Assembly (NCBI GenBank): GCA_965217095.1
Contig: OZ244235.1
Span: 4,836,001-4,900,000 of the forward strand
Source of the DNA: CAYNZV01 sp965217095
GTDB taxonomy: Bacteria > Latescibacterota > UBA2968 > UBA8231
Direction: 5' to 3'
DNA length: 64,000 nucleotides
Positions 26,277 through 33,669 of the stretch are shown here, piece by piece. The position numbers and the translations under genes are program-made. Under the pieces are notes generated by a model. It saw nothing but the letters and a program-made list of their open reading frames with translations. It did no database searches and was not told the origin of the DNA. The first letter of the stretch is position 1. The number at the start of each line of letters is the position of its first letter.

Positions 26277-27155
26277 TCAGTAGAGCGTTCTATGCAGACG
26301 TTGTGGATAATCGGCCACGACTTCGTTGTGCCGACCTAACAAGCGAAAAACAGCTACCATTGCATCTTTGGCAGCGCCGTCGCGGAACCCCTTGTCGCGC
26401 TCGATAATCGCAAACCATTCCCTCAAGGCCGTGGCGAAATCGTCGTCCGCTGCGGCACAGCTGGCGACGTTGAAACGCGCTTCCAGGTCGTCTGGATCCG
26501 CCGCCAATCTCGCGCGACACTGCTCCTCTCCGCCGGCATCCCGGCAGCTGCGGACGAATCCGATCTGGGCCAGCAGTGCCTGGGTTTTTTCGTATTCGGA
26601 ATCGCCAGGTTCCACCCGCTTAACCAGCTCCTCCACCCGATCGAAATGCCCCTGTCGCAGGCGAATTCTAGCCAATCCGAGGATGGCCTCGGTGTTGTCC
26701 TCGTTCTCCTCGATCTGTGATTCGAACACCTCGGCTGCCGAGTGCAAGTCGCCGGCATCCGCCAGGTCGCGAGCCTCATTCAATCGATCTTCCGTCTCGT
26801 CGTCTTCGGGCAGTACCACCAGCGGTCGAAGTAACTTCTCCACCTCCTCTTTCGGCAACGCCCCCGTAAATTCCTGAACCAGGCGCCCGTCCTTGACGAT
26901 CTTGACAGCCGGGATCCCTTGAACGCCAAAAGCCGTGGCCAGCTGTTGATTGTCATCTACATTGACCTTCGCCAGCGCGATGTCCGGGCCCAGGGAATTC
27001 ACCACCTCTTCCAGGATCGGGCCCAGCGTGCGGCACGGGCCGCACCACGGGGCCCAGAAGTCGATCACGATCGTTCGTTCCTTGGATCCCTCGATCACGA
27101 CCTCCTCGAACTCGAAAGCCTCGACGTCGAATATCTTCGCGTTTAACGTTTCCAT
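26277..27155 (-). CDS. cnoX: Thioredoxin-TPR protein (CnoX/YbbN-like) with CGPC active site
   Basis: A 292-residue cytoplasmic protein: thioredoxin domain (about 1-110) with WCGPC at 37-41 and the cis-proline region GIPAVKI, then TPR-like helices (about 120-290, including LADAGDLHSAAEVFESQIEE and LEARFNVASCAAADDDFATA). This is the layout of CnoX, which protects clients from over-oxidation and hands them to chaperones. The E. coli member lacks a CxxC redox site; this one has a full CGPC and should be redox-active. A GGAGGA site precedes ATG 27155. It converges with ftcD. Confidence 0.87.
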   Translation of the reverse strand: METLNAKIFDVEAFEFEEVVIEGSKERTIVIDFWAPWCGPCRTLGPILEEVVNSLGPDIALAKVNVDDNQQLATAFGVQGIPAVKIVKDGRLVQEFTGALPKEEVEKLLRPLVVLPEDDETEDRLNEARDLADAGDLHSAAEVFESQIEENEDNTEAILGLARIRLRQGHFDRVEELVKRVEPGDSEYEKTQALLAQIGFVRSCRDAGGEEQCRARLAADPDDLEARFNVASCAAADDDFATALREWFAIIERDKGFRDGAAKDAMVAVFRLLGRHNEVVADYPQRLHRTLY

Positions 27156-27247
27156 AATTAGTCCTCCACAAGACGTTCAAGCGCCATGCCGGCTGCTTGT
27201 CCGGGTTTCGTGCATTGGATGCAATGTCGACAAGAAAAGTCGCACCG

Positions 27248-28297
27248 CTACTGCGATCTGCCCCGCCCCGCTACCTCCCACTCGTCCACAACCTCTCCGT
27301 TTCTGACCGGAAATATCCGATCGTGGAGGTTGGTGGTCATGCCTCCATGCAGCGGAATGAACGACATGACGTCTCCCACCGAGAAGGTATGCTTCGAGCC
27401 GTCGACGTTGAGTTCGCCGTGTTCGACGTACATCTTTTCGAACCAAATCTCCGGATACTCTAGGCAATAGCCGTAGGGAATGGGAGGATAACTGGCAAGG
27501 GCTTTCATGCCGGCGTCAACGATAACGTGGTTGTGATGTCCAGCGCTTACTACAGTGACCACTAACCTCAGAGAGCATCTCTCCGGGTTCAAATCGCTCC
27601 GTTCTTTGATCCGGGTCATGCCTTCGTAGGCGTAGGAGCCGATGCGGACCTCGGTGCACCCGAGTGCCTTGGATATTTCCTCCTCTCCGGTTCCACCCCC
27701 GCTTACCATGTGCAGCGGCAAACCGGAACCGTCCATGAGTATCCTCACCTCTTCGATGAATGGCGCCATCGATTCCATGCTGGGGTAGGTCATGACCCCC
27801 ATGAATTCCAATCCAGGCGAACGGTCGATCTCCTGGGCAAGCTCCAAGGTCTGCTGCGGCGACTGGGTTCCGCATCGACCCATTCCAGAGTCCATCTCCA
27901 CCAGGACCCGGACATTCAGGCCGTCCCGCGAGGCCTGCTCGGATAAACCGGCGACGACGGTTGAATGGTCTGCCGCGAGGGTCACGGTGGCATCGCTTTC
28001 ACGGATCAATTTCGATAGTCGTTCCAGCTTCGGGCGGCCGAGAATATTGTACGGTATCAGGATGTCCACGATGCCGCCGGCGACCATCGCCTCGGCCTCA
28101 CCCAGTTTCTGAGAACAGATGCCGACGGCCCCGTGGTCTATCTGCAATTGGGCCAGCCGTGGCGTTTTGTGGGTCTTCGTGTGAACCCGCAAGTCGATCT
28201 CAAGTCGATCACAGGCAGACTGAAGTGTCGTGATATTGCGCTCCAGAACGTCCAAGTCGACGATCAGCGCCGGCGTGTCCAGCTCAGTGTAGCGCAT
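27248..28297 (-). CDS. D-threonine aldolase-like, fold-type III PLP enzyme
   Basis: A 349-residue protein of the alanine racemase N-terminal barrel / D-serine dehydratase-like family. PLP lysine expected at Lys41 in RVHTKTHKTP; substrate/metal site residues in PLHGGMTTNLHD near the C-terminus, where the metal-binding His and Cys/Asp of D-threonine aldolase and D-serine dehydratase lie. It probably cleaves or dehydrates a D-3-hydroxyamino acid; which one cannot be read from sequence. It follows the GT4 gene by 6 bp on the same strand and has a GGAGG-type ribosome-binding site. Confidence 0.83.
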   Translation of the reverse strand: MRYTELDTPALIVDLDVLERNITTLQSACDRLEIDLRVHTKTHKTPRLAQLQIDHGAVGICSQKLGEAEAMVAGGIVDILIPYNILGRPKLERLSKLIRESDATVTLAADHSTVVAGLSEQASRDGLNVRVLVEMDSGMGRCGTQSPQQTLELAQEIDRSPGLEFMGVMTYPSMESMAPFIEEVRILMDGSGLPLHMVSGGGTGEEEISKALGCTEVRIGSYAYEGMTRIKERSDLNPERCSLRLVVTVVSAGHHNHVIVDAGMKALASYPPIPYGYCLEYPEIWFEKMYVEHGELNVDGSKHTFSVGDVMSFIPLHGGMTTNLHDRIFPVRNGEVVDEWEVAGRGRSQ

Positions 28298-28303
28298 CGT
28301 TTT

Positions 28304-29389
28304 CTAGCTCCTCCCTTCGAGAATCTCCAAATACCGGGAGCCGTTGACATCCCACGAGTACTCCCCGCGGACGTATTCCTTCGCCTCCTCGCGTTTCGCG
28401 TCTTTATCGGCCTCTGACAAGCGATAAAACCGGTGAATCTGCTCCACAAATTCAGCGTAGTCGTTGGGCTCGACCAAGTAGCCGCCTTCGCGCACACTCT
28501 CTACGATGGCATCTACGGCGAACGCCACCACCGGAAGGCCTGCATACATACCCTCCAACTGCGTCATTCCGAAACCTTCCGCATCGTGGGGGGTAGGTAT
28601 GTTCGGAAAGAGGAAAAGATCGCAACTCTGTCGCAACATGGCCACGACCTCTTCCTTTTGGTGTCCCACGAGCACCAGCCGATCCCGCAGACCGGGGTGG
28701 GTCTGCAACGCGGCTATGCGCTGGAAATCCGGTCCGCCCCCGCAGACGACCAGTTTGATGTCCGGGTCGAGCATGGACATGCCCTTCTCGAGAAACGCAG
28801 CGACGCCTTTGCGCGGAATCAGGCGACCGAAATTGAGAAGCACCCGCTCGCTGAATTTCACCTCGTGCTCAGCTTCAAACCGTTTCGCGAGTTCCCGGCA
28901 GCGATCGGATGGCAACATCAATGGCTTGATGCCTACATAGACGACTTCGATCTTGTCATCGGGTATGCCTGCTCGAACGGCAAGCTGCCGCGAGTATTGG
29001 CTGATCGCGACTACTCGATCACAACACAGCGCACCGCGTTTCATGAGCGTGCGGGCAATCCAATTGCCGTAGGTCATCTCCAAAGCGTAGATGGTGACCA
29101 CGAAACGCACCGGACCCAGGTGGCGGAGCAGGGGAGCCATCGCCCCAGCCACGCCGTCACCAAAGTAGACCACGTCTACTCTTCGAAACAGGACCGCGAA
29201 CAGGGTTACAGCGAAGGCGAATGGCAGAAACCATATCAAGTGTATAAGTGACTGACGATCCAGGGCCACCAACCTCACGTCCGTGGCGATGGCAAGCCGC
29301 TTGTGCAATTCGAAGCAATGTCTCTGAATTCCGCCGAGCGTGGGTGGGAACCGACGGGCGATGAAGAGAATTCTTGAGTTGGCGATAAT
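28304..29389 (-). CDS. Glycosyltransferase family 4
   Basis: Retaining GT-B glycosyltransferase. The C-terminal half has the expected LLNFGRLIPRKGVAAFLEKG, VVCGGGPDFQRI and the EX7E-like DAEGFGMTQLEGMYAGLPVV. The usual N-terminal motif RILFIARRFPPTLGGIQRH is in frame but upstream of every ATG, GTG or TTG that would include it: the first standard start is TTG 29308, which would remove it. I therefore place the start at ATT 29389, with GAGAG a few bases upstream, giving 361 residues. This is either a rare non-AUG start or a lost start codon. The next gene encodes the D-threonine aldolase-like enzyme. Confidence 0.78.
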   Translation of the reverse strand: MIANSRILFIARRFPPTLGGIQRHCFELHKRLAIATDVRLVALDRQSLIHLIWFLPFAFAVTLFAVLFRRVDVVYFGDGVAGAMAPLLRHLGPVRFVVTIYALEMTYGNWIARTLMKRGALCCDRVVAISQYSRQLAVRAGIPDDKIEVVYVGIKPLMLPSDRCRELAKRFEAEHEVKFSERVLLNFGRLIPRKGVAAFLEKGMSMLDPDIKLVVCGGGPDFQRIAALQTHPGLRDRLVLVGHQKEEVVAMLRQSCDLFLFPNIPTPHDAEGFGMTQLEGMYAGLPVVAFAVDAIVESVREGGYLVEPNDYAEFVEQIHRFYRLSEADKDAKREEAKEYVRGEYSWDVNGSRYLEILEGRS

Positions 29390-29508
29390 CGCAGCTCTCG
29401 TAGGCGCGGATTGGCCTCAACGAGGTGTTTGAATCCGCCGTGGCGCCGCTCTCAAAATACCCAAATCTCGTCTGGGAATCCAACGCAAGTCCCGCCTTCT
29501 CAGTCTTC

Positions 29509-29536
29509 TTGACAGTCGCCACCCATGGTATACATT
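29509..29536 (+). promoter_or_regulatory. Candidate sigma-70-type promoter for the aquaporin gene
   Basis: TTGACA at 29509-29514, a 16-bp spacer and TACATT at 29531-29536, about 45 bp before the start codon. This is the best promoter-like pair in this intergenic region. Position and spacing fit; activity is not shown. Confidence 0.5.
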
Positions 29537-29580
29537 GGGGCACCACGTAATCGAATTACCTACGGAGAGAGGATTTCGAT

Positions 29581-30276
29581 ATGGAAAGTCCGGTAAAAAG
29601 TTACTTGGCCGAGTCGTTGGGAACGTTCGTTCTCGTGTTCGTCGGAACCTCGGTAGCCACCTTGCAGGGATTTCTAAGCGGGTACGGAGATACCGGTTGG
29701 CTGGGAATCTCGTTTGCCTTCGGATTCACCCTCATGGTTCTGGTTTGGGTGATCGGGCCCGCTTCGGGTTGCCACATCAACCCGGCTGTTACCATCGCCA
29801 TGGCGTTGGCCGGCCGACATGGCTGGAACCGAGTGCCCGGTTACATCGTTGCTCAGCTGATCGGCGCAACAGCGGCAAGTCTGGTCCTGCTCTCGCTTCT
29901 GAACGGCATCCCCGGATACGAAGCGGCGCAACACGGCCTGGGCGCCAACGGCAATCCGCGGGGCATGACCACCGGTACCCTGTTGGGGTGGGAGGTCGTG
30001 ATGACGGCACTGTTCCTCTTCACGATTTTCACCGCCACCCGGAATGACTCAACGCCCGGATTCGCTGGACTGGCCATCGGAGGGTTCCTATTCGTAGCCC
30101 ACCTGGTCGGTGCGCAACTGGGCGACTCCTCGTTGAACCCGGCGCGCAGTTTCGGCCCGGCCATCGTTCAAGGGGGCGCGGCGCTCAGCACCCTGTGGGT
30201 ATTTATCGTCGGGCCCATCGTGGGGGGTGTGATCGGATTGATCCTCTACAAGATCGTGCATACTGAAGATAGCTGA
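29581..30276 (+). CDS. aqpZ: Aquaporin (MIP family), water-selective type
   Basis: A six-helix inner-membrane channel of 231 residues. Both NPA boxes are present (67-69 in GCHINPAVT and 186-188 in LNPARSFG). The selectivity-filter positions read Phe47, His174, Ser183 and Arg189, the aromatic/His/small/Arg set of water channels such as E. coli AqpZ, unlike glycerol facilitators. GGAGAGAGG precedes ATG 29581. It has its own candidate promoter and a downstream terminator-like hairpin, so it is probably a single-gene unit; osmotic adaptation is the likely role. Confidence 0.93.
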   Translation: MESPVKSYLAESLGTFVLVFVGTSVATLQGFLSGYGDTGWLGISFAFGFTLMVLVWVIGPASGCHINPAVTIAMALAGRHGWNRVPGYIVAQLIGATAASLVLLSLLNGIPGYEAAQHGLGANGNPRGMTTGTLLGWEVVMTALFLFTIFTATRNDSTPGFAGLAIGGFLFVAHLVGAQLGDSSLNPARSFGPAIVQGGAALSTLWVFIVGPIVGGVIGLILYKIVHTEDS

Positions 30277-30311
30277 AGTTTCGGGCGGTCCGGAACAGCA
30301 TCAAACGTGAT

Positions 30312-30346
30312 GGGCGGTCCTCCGCGGTGGAGGATCGCCCGTTTTC
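30312..30346 (+). terminator. Rho-independent terminator after the aquaporin gene
   Basis: GGGCGGTCCTCC (30312-30323) pairs with GGAGGATCGCCC (30329-30340) with a single mismatch across a short loop, followed by GTTTTCTC. It lies 35 bp after the aquaporin stop. Confidence 0.75.
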
Positions 30347-30381
30347 TCTCAAAATCGGAAAGCTGCAAGGGAGAACCAGAG

Positions 30382-31407
30382 ATGCCATTGAGAATTGGAG
30401 TCGTGGGTGCAGGGGAAAACACGCGGACACGTCACATTCCCGGATTTCAGAAGATAGAGGGCGTTGAGGTCGTCGCCGTATGCAACCGAACCCTCGCCTC
30501 GGGGCAAAAGGTTGCAGACGAGTTCGGCATAGCTGCCGTCCACGAGGACTGGAAGGCTTTGGTGACCAGCGCCGACGTGGACGCCGTGTGTATCGGGACC
30601 TGGCCGTACATGCATTGCCCCGTCACCTTGGAGGCGCTGGCTGCGGGTAAGCACGTCCTGACCGAAGCTCGCATGGCGATGAATCTGGAGGAAGCGCGGC
30701 AGATGCACGCCGCTTCGACCAAGTCCGACAAGGTCTCGATGATCGTTCCCGCTCCCATCTGGTTAGAGACCGAATCGGCTCTACTGGACATGGTGAGCGC
30801 CGGGCAGTTCGGCGACTTTCTGGAGATCCACGTGTGTGGGCTCGGAGGCGGGTACGATCCCCAGGCACCCCTTCACTGGCGCCAACGGCGGGAATTGTCC
30901 GGAAACAATATTATGATCACAGGGATTCTGAACGAAACGGTTCATCGCTACGCGGGTGTAGAAAGCTCAGTGTCGGCGTCTGGCAGTGTTTTCACAAACG
31001 AACGAACCAACCCCGAAACAGGATCCCCCGGTGTTGCGGACGTGCCGGAGAGTCTCGGCATCGTGGCAAAGATGCAGGGCGGCGCCACGGCGGTGTACCA
31101 TGTGAGCAGCGTAGCTCACCTCGGTGAGGAAGCTTCCATCTCCGTATTTGGCACCAAAGGGAGCTTCAGGCTGGACGGGGCCGGAGCGTCGATAGCTACG
31201 TCGTCCGATACGGCATTCCGGCCTCTTGCGGTCCCTCTAGAGGAACAGGGAGGCTGGCGCGTCGAGGAGGAGTTCGCAGAGGCCGTGTTAGAGGAGAAAC
31301 CGGTTACCCACACCTCGTTCGCCGACGGAATTCGGTACATGGAATTCACCGAAGCGGTGAATATCAGCATGCGGGAAGGCCGCAGGGTCGAATTGCCGCT
31401 TCCCTGA
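30382..31407 (+). CDS. Gfo/Idh/MocA-family oxidoreductase
   Basis: A 341-residue NAD(P)-dependent sugar- or inositol-type dehydrogenase. The start ATG 30382 (MPLRIGVVGAGENTRTRH) has GGGAGAACC before it. The Rossmann motif GVVGAGENTRTRHIPG, the CNRTLASGQKVADEFG pattern and the EKP-like motif region (HVLTEARMAMNLEEA, where the usual EKP is TEAR) are seen, then the C-terminal beta-sheet domain. The change from EKP to TEA/R removes the usual catalytic-dyad lysine position, so the reaction may differ from typical family members. It lies downstream of the aquaporin terminator, convergent with guaB. Confidence 0.85.
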   Translation: MPLRIGVVGAGENTRTRHIPGFQKIEGVEVVAVCNRTLASGQKVADEFGIAAVHEDWKALVTSADVDAVCIGTWPYMHCPVTLEALAAGKHVLTEARMAMNLEEARQMHAASTKSDKVSMIVPAPIWLETESALLDMVSAGQFGDFLEIHVCGLGGGYDPQAPLHWRQRRELSGNNIMITGILNETVHRYAGVESSVSASGSVFTNERTNPETGSPGVADVPESLGIVAKMQGGATAVYHVSSVAHLGEEASISVFGTKGSFRLDGAGASIATSSDTAFRPLAVPLEEQGGWRVEEEFAEAVLEEKPVTHTSFADGIRYMEFTEAVNISMREGRRVELPLP

Positions 31408-31445
31408 GGTTGGCGACGCGGGGTACTCGGGGTGGGGAACCGGGT

Positions 31446-32927
31446 CTAGAGGATCTGCTGGTCGATGTTCATGGCGACCATGTCGTGTACCTGACTGTCG
31501 CCAAGGGCGGTGGGTGATTGTTTTTCGAGTACAGCTTGTTCGTGCAGTTCATCCATGGTCCGACAACCGCTGGTCGCTAGGGTCGCTCCCAGAATCTGTA
31601 GGATTACCGGTAGTTTCTCGTATACCGAACCCATGTGGGGAACGTACCCGGTGATGCCCTCCTCGAAAAAAATATCCTTGGCTTGAGCATAGCGACGGAA
31701 ATTGCGCGCCTTGGTGCTTCCTTCCATCCAATATTCCTTGACGACCTCTCCGGCGGCGTTGCGCACGAGATTACCTTCGCTCTCGGTGTAGCGGGCGAAA
31801 AAGTTGCCCATCATTAAAGCATCGGCGCCGAGGGCGAGAGCAACCGACATCTCCGCCGTGGTGGACATACCTCCGTCGGCAATCAATGGGAGATAACGCC
31901 CCTCCTTTTTCGCCAGCGCGTCCCGAGCCGGCGCGATATCCATCAACGCGGTTGCCTGGCCCCTTCCCGTGGCTTTGATCTCCTGGGTCGTACAACCCGA
32001 TCCGATACCCATCCCGATCTTGACCGCATCGGCGCCGGCCGCCGCGAGAAATTCGAACCCGGCGGCGGTAACCACGTTTCCTCCCACGACCGGAACGTCG
32101 AATTCCGTTTTGATCCATCCCAACGCCTGCTTCTGATACTCGGTGTGTCCATCGGAAGCGTCGATCACCAGGACATCGACCTCCCTTTCGACCAACGCCC
32201 GTACTCGATCCCGGTCTTCGGGATGGGTCGACATGGCGGCGCCCACAAGTAGCCGTTTCTTTTCGTCGATCGATTCGTTGGGATGCTGCAGGTGTTTGTC
32301 TAGATCCTTTTTGAATACCACCGATTGCAGCAAGCCGTCTTTGGAGACGATCGGCAACACCCCCCGGCCGTACTGTATCATCAATTCGTTTGCCTGCGAC
32401 AGGTCCTCGATCTCCACCCCGGTCTGTACGTCTGTCTTCATGCGGTCGACCACCAGGCTTTCGTGGTCCCTGCGAACGTCGAAGTCCTTGTCCGTAATAA
32501 TGCCCAACAGCTTGCCGTTGGGCTGCCCGCAGTCGGTCACGGGAAAGGTGGTATATCCGGTTTCCTCGATGATGCCAATGACTTCGGCGATGGCTTGTTG
32601 CGGGGAAAGGGTCTTGATGTTCGTCTGGAATCCAGCCTTGAACCGCTTCACGCGATCGATCGCATCACACTGGTCTTCCATCGGCTGACTGACGGGTAGG
32701 ATTCCAATCCCCCCCATCTGTGCGATGGCAATAGCCATCTCGGTTCCAGTCACTGCCTGCATGGCCGCGCTTATGAACGGTATGTGCAGATGGAGGAAGT
32801 CATCGCCGGATCGACAAATCTTTGTGCACAGAGAAACGTCAGGCGTCGATCCGTTGCTGGCGGTAAAACCTGGAAGGAGGCGAAACTCTTTGAGACTGCG
32901 GGAAGGAGCCGTTAATACCTTGGCCAT
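31446..32927 (-). CDS. guaB: IMP dehydrogenase, Tritrichomonas-like branch
   Basis: Oxidises IMP to XMP with NAD, the control step of guanine nucleotide synthesis. The 493-residue protein has the barrel with an inserted pair of CBS domains (about 100-215). Catalytic Cys312 stands in MGIGSGCTTQEIKATGRGQA, unlike the common bacterial GPGSICTTRIVAGVGVPQ loop and closer to the branch known from Tritrichomonas foetus and some bacteria. Asp256 (VIDASDGHTEYQ), DGGMSTTAEMSVALALGAD and the late EEGITGYVPHMG match that branch. An AAAGGTG site precedes ATG 32927. A clear promoter lies upstream. Confidence 0.93.
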   Translation of the reverse strand: MAKVLTAPSRSLKEFRLLPGFTASNGSTPDVSLCTKICRSGDDFLHLHIPFISAAMQAVTGTEMAIAIAQMGGIGILPVSQPMEDQCDAIDRVKRFKAGFQTNIKTLSPQQAIAEVIGIIEETGYTTFPVTDCGQPNGKLLGIITDKDFDVRRDHESLVVDRMKTDVQTGVEIEDLSQANELMIQYGRGVLPIVSKDGLLQSVVFKKDLDKHLQHPNESIDEKKRLLVGAAMSTHPEDRDRVRALVEREVDVLVIDASDGHTEYQKQALGWIKTEFDVPVVGGNVVTAAGFEFLAAAGADAVKIGMGIGSGCTTQEIKATGRGQATALMDIAPARDALAKKEGRYLPLIADGGMSTTAEMSVALALGADALMMGNFFARYTESEGNLVRNAAGEVVKEYWMEGSTKARNFRRYAQAKDIFFEEGITGYVPHMGSVYEKLPVILQILGATLATSGCRTMDELHEQAVLEKQSPTALGDSQVHDMVAMNIDQQIL

Positions 32928-32959
32928 GGGTCACCTTTGGGATAGGATGATCCCTAGAA

Positions 32960-32988
32960 ATAATACCTACTAGTGAAATTTTGTTCAA
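32960..32988 (-). promoter_or_regulatory. Sigma-70-type promoter for guaB
   Basis: On the minus strand TTGAAC (32988-32983) and TATTAT (32965-32960) are 17 bp apart, about 33 bp before the guaB start codon. It overlaps the -35 region of the opposite promoter. Confidence 0.6.
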
Positions 32989-33008
32989 ATAGACCGGTGT
33001 GATATATT
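32981..33008 (+). promoter_or_regulatory. Sigma-70-type promoter for the YtxH-like gene
   Basis: TTGTTC (32981-32986), a 16-bp spacer and TATATT (33003-33008) precede the YtxH-like gene. Its -35 hexamer lies on the same bases as the guaB -35, so the two divergent promoters would compete for polymerase. Confidence 0.55.
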
Positions 33009-33075
33009 CTAAGGGCCAAACATAGGCCAATGGATATACAGGCCTTACCCGCCGGGAACCGGAGGAGGAGTTTAA

Positions 33076-33336
33076 ATGCTTACTAGAAGAAGCTATTCAG
33101 GCTCCGATGATGTGGGTCACGCCGGCAGCTTTCTCGCTGGCTGTCTCGCAGGTGCGGTGATTGGTGGCGTTCTGGGAATGCTGCTCGCACCTCATCGAGG
33201 CGACATTACCCGCCGCAAGATTGTTCGAAAAGCGGAGGATACCAAGGACCAAGTGATAGAGGCCGTCGAAGAGCGCCTAGATGGCCTGAAGACCCAGGAG
33301 GAAAGTGAGCATGCCGACGAAGAAGAAAATAACTGA
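33076..33336 (+). CDS. YtxH-like small membrane protein
   Basis: An 86-residue protein: short polar N-terminus, one glycine-rich membrane helix (SFLAGCLAGAVIGGVLGMLLA), then APHRGDITRRKIVRKAEDTK and a long charged helix. This is the usual YtxH/general-stress plan (glycine-zipper helix followed by AP.xG.xTR). The strong GGAGGAGGAG site and ATG at 33076 decide the start. It overlaps the next small gene, suggesting coupled translation. Function in the family is not well defined; envelope stress is the common suggestion. Confidence 0.8.
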   Translation: MLTRRSYSGSDDVGHAGSFLAGCLAGAVIGGVLGMLLAPHRGDITRRKIVRKAEDTKDQVIEAVEERLDGLKTQEESEHADEEENN

Positions 33337-33661
33337 GGCCCTTCGAGAACGACTCAGTGACGTAGCCGAGCGTGGCAAAATCATCGGCCAAGCACTGCGC
33401 GTGCGAGCGGATATGGCTGTTACCCGCAGACGTTTGCGGTCGACCTTTGCAGAACTTGGCGAGGAGATCTACAAACGCATGATCGGTGGCTCCAATGGCT
33501 CGGTTTCTGCCGATGACACGCTGAACTCCTTTCGCACCCGGATAGAGGGACTGAAGGAGGAGTTGAAGAGCCATGAGGAGGAGCTCGACAAGGTTATGCA
33601 TCCGAATCATGAGCGCGTGGAGGCGGACGCCGCCAAAGAATCCGAGACGCAGTCTTCATAG
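33311..33661 (+). CDS. Small coiled-coil protein, unknown function
   Basis: A 116-residue, strongly charged helical protein (MPTKKKITEALRERLSDVAE, then RIEGLKEELKSHEEELDKVM). No signal or membrane segment is visible. It starts at ATG 33311 (a GTG at 33305 is also possible), inside the end of the YtxH-like gene, so the two products are probably made together and may act together. I do not recognise a family. The stop is 9 bp from the end of the convergent ABC transporter gene. Confidence 0.72.
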   Translation: MPTKKKITEALRERLSDVAERGKIIGQALRVRADMAVTRRRLRSTFAELGEEIYKRMIGGSNGSVSADDTLNSFRTRIEGLKEELKSHEEELDKVMHPNHERVEADAAKESETQSS

Positions 33662-33669
33662 GAAAGAAG

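Noticed and set aside
26260..26279. Hairpin TGACGC/GCGTCA between convergent ftcD and cnoX as terminator
   Set aside because: Only 6 bp with an 8-nt loop and no T-run on either strand; too weak to list as a terminator.
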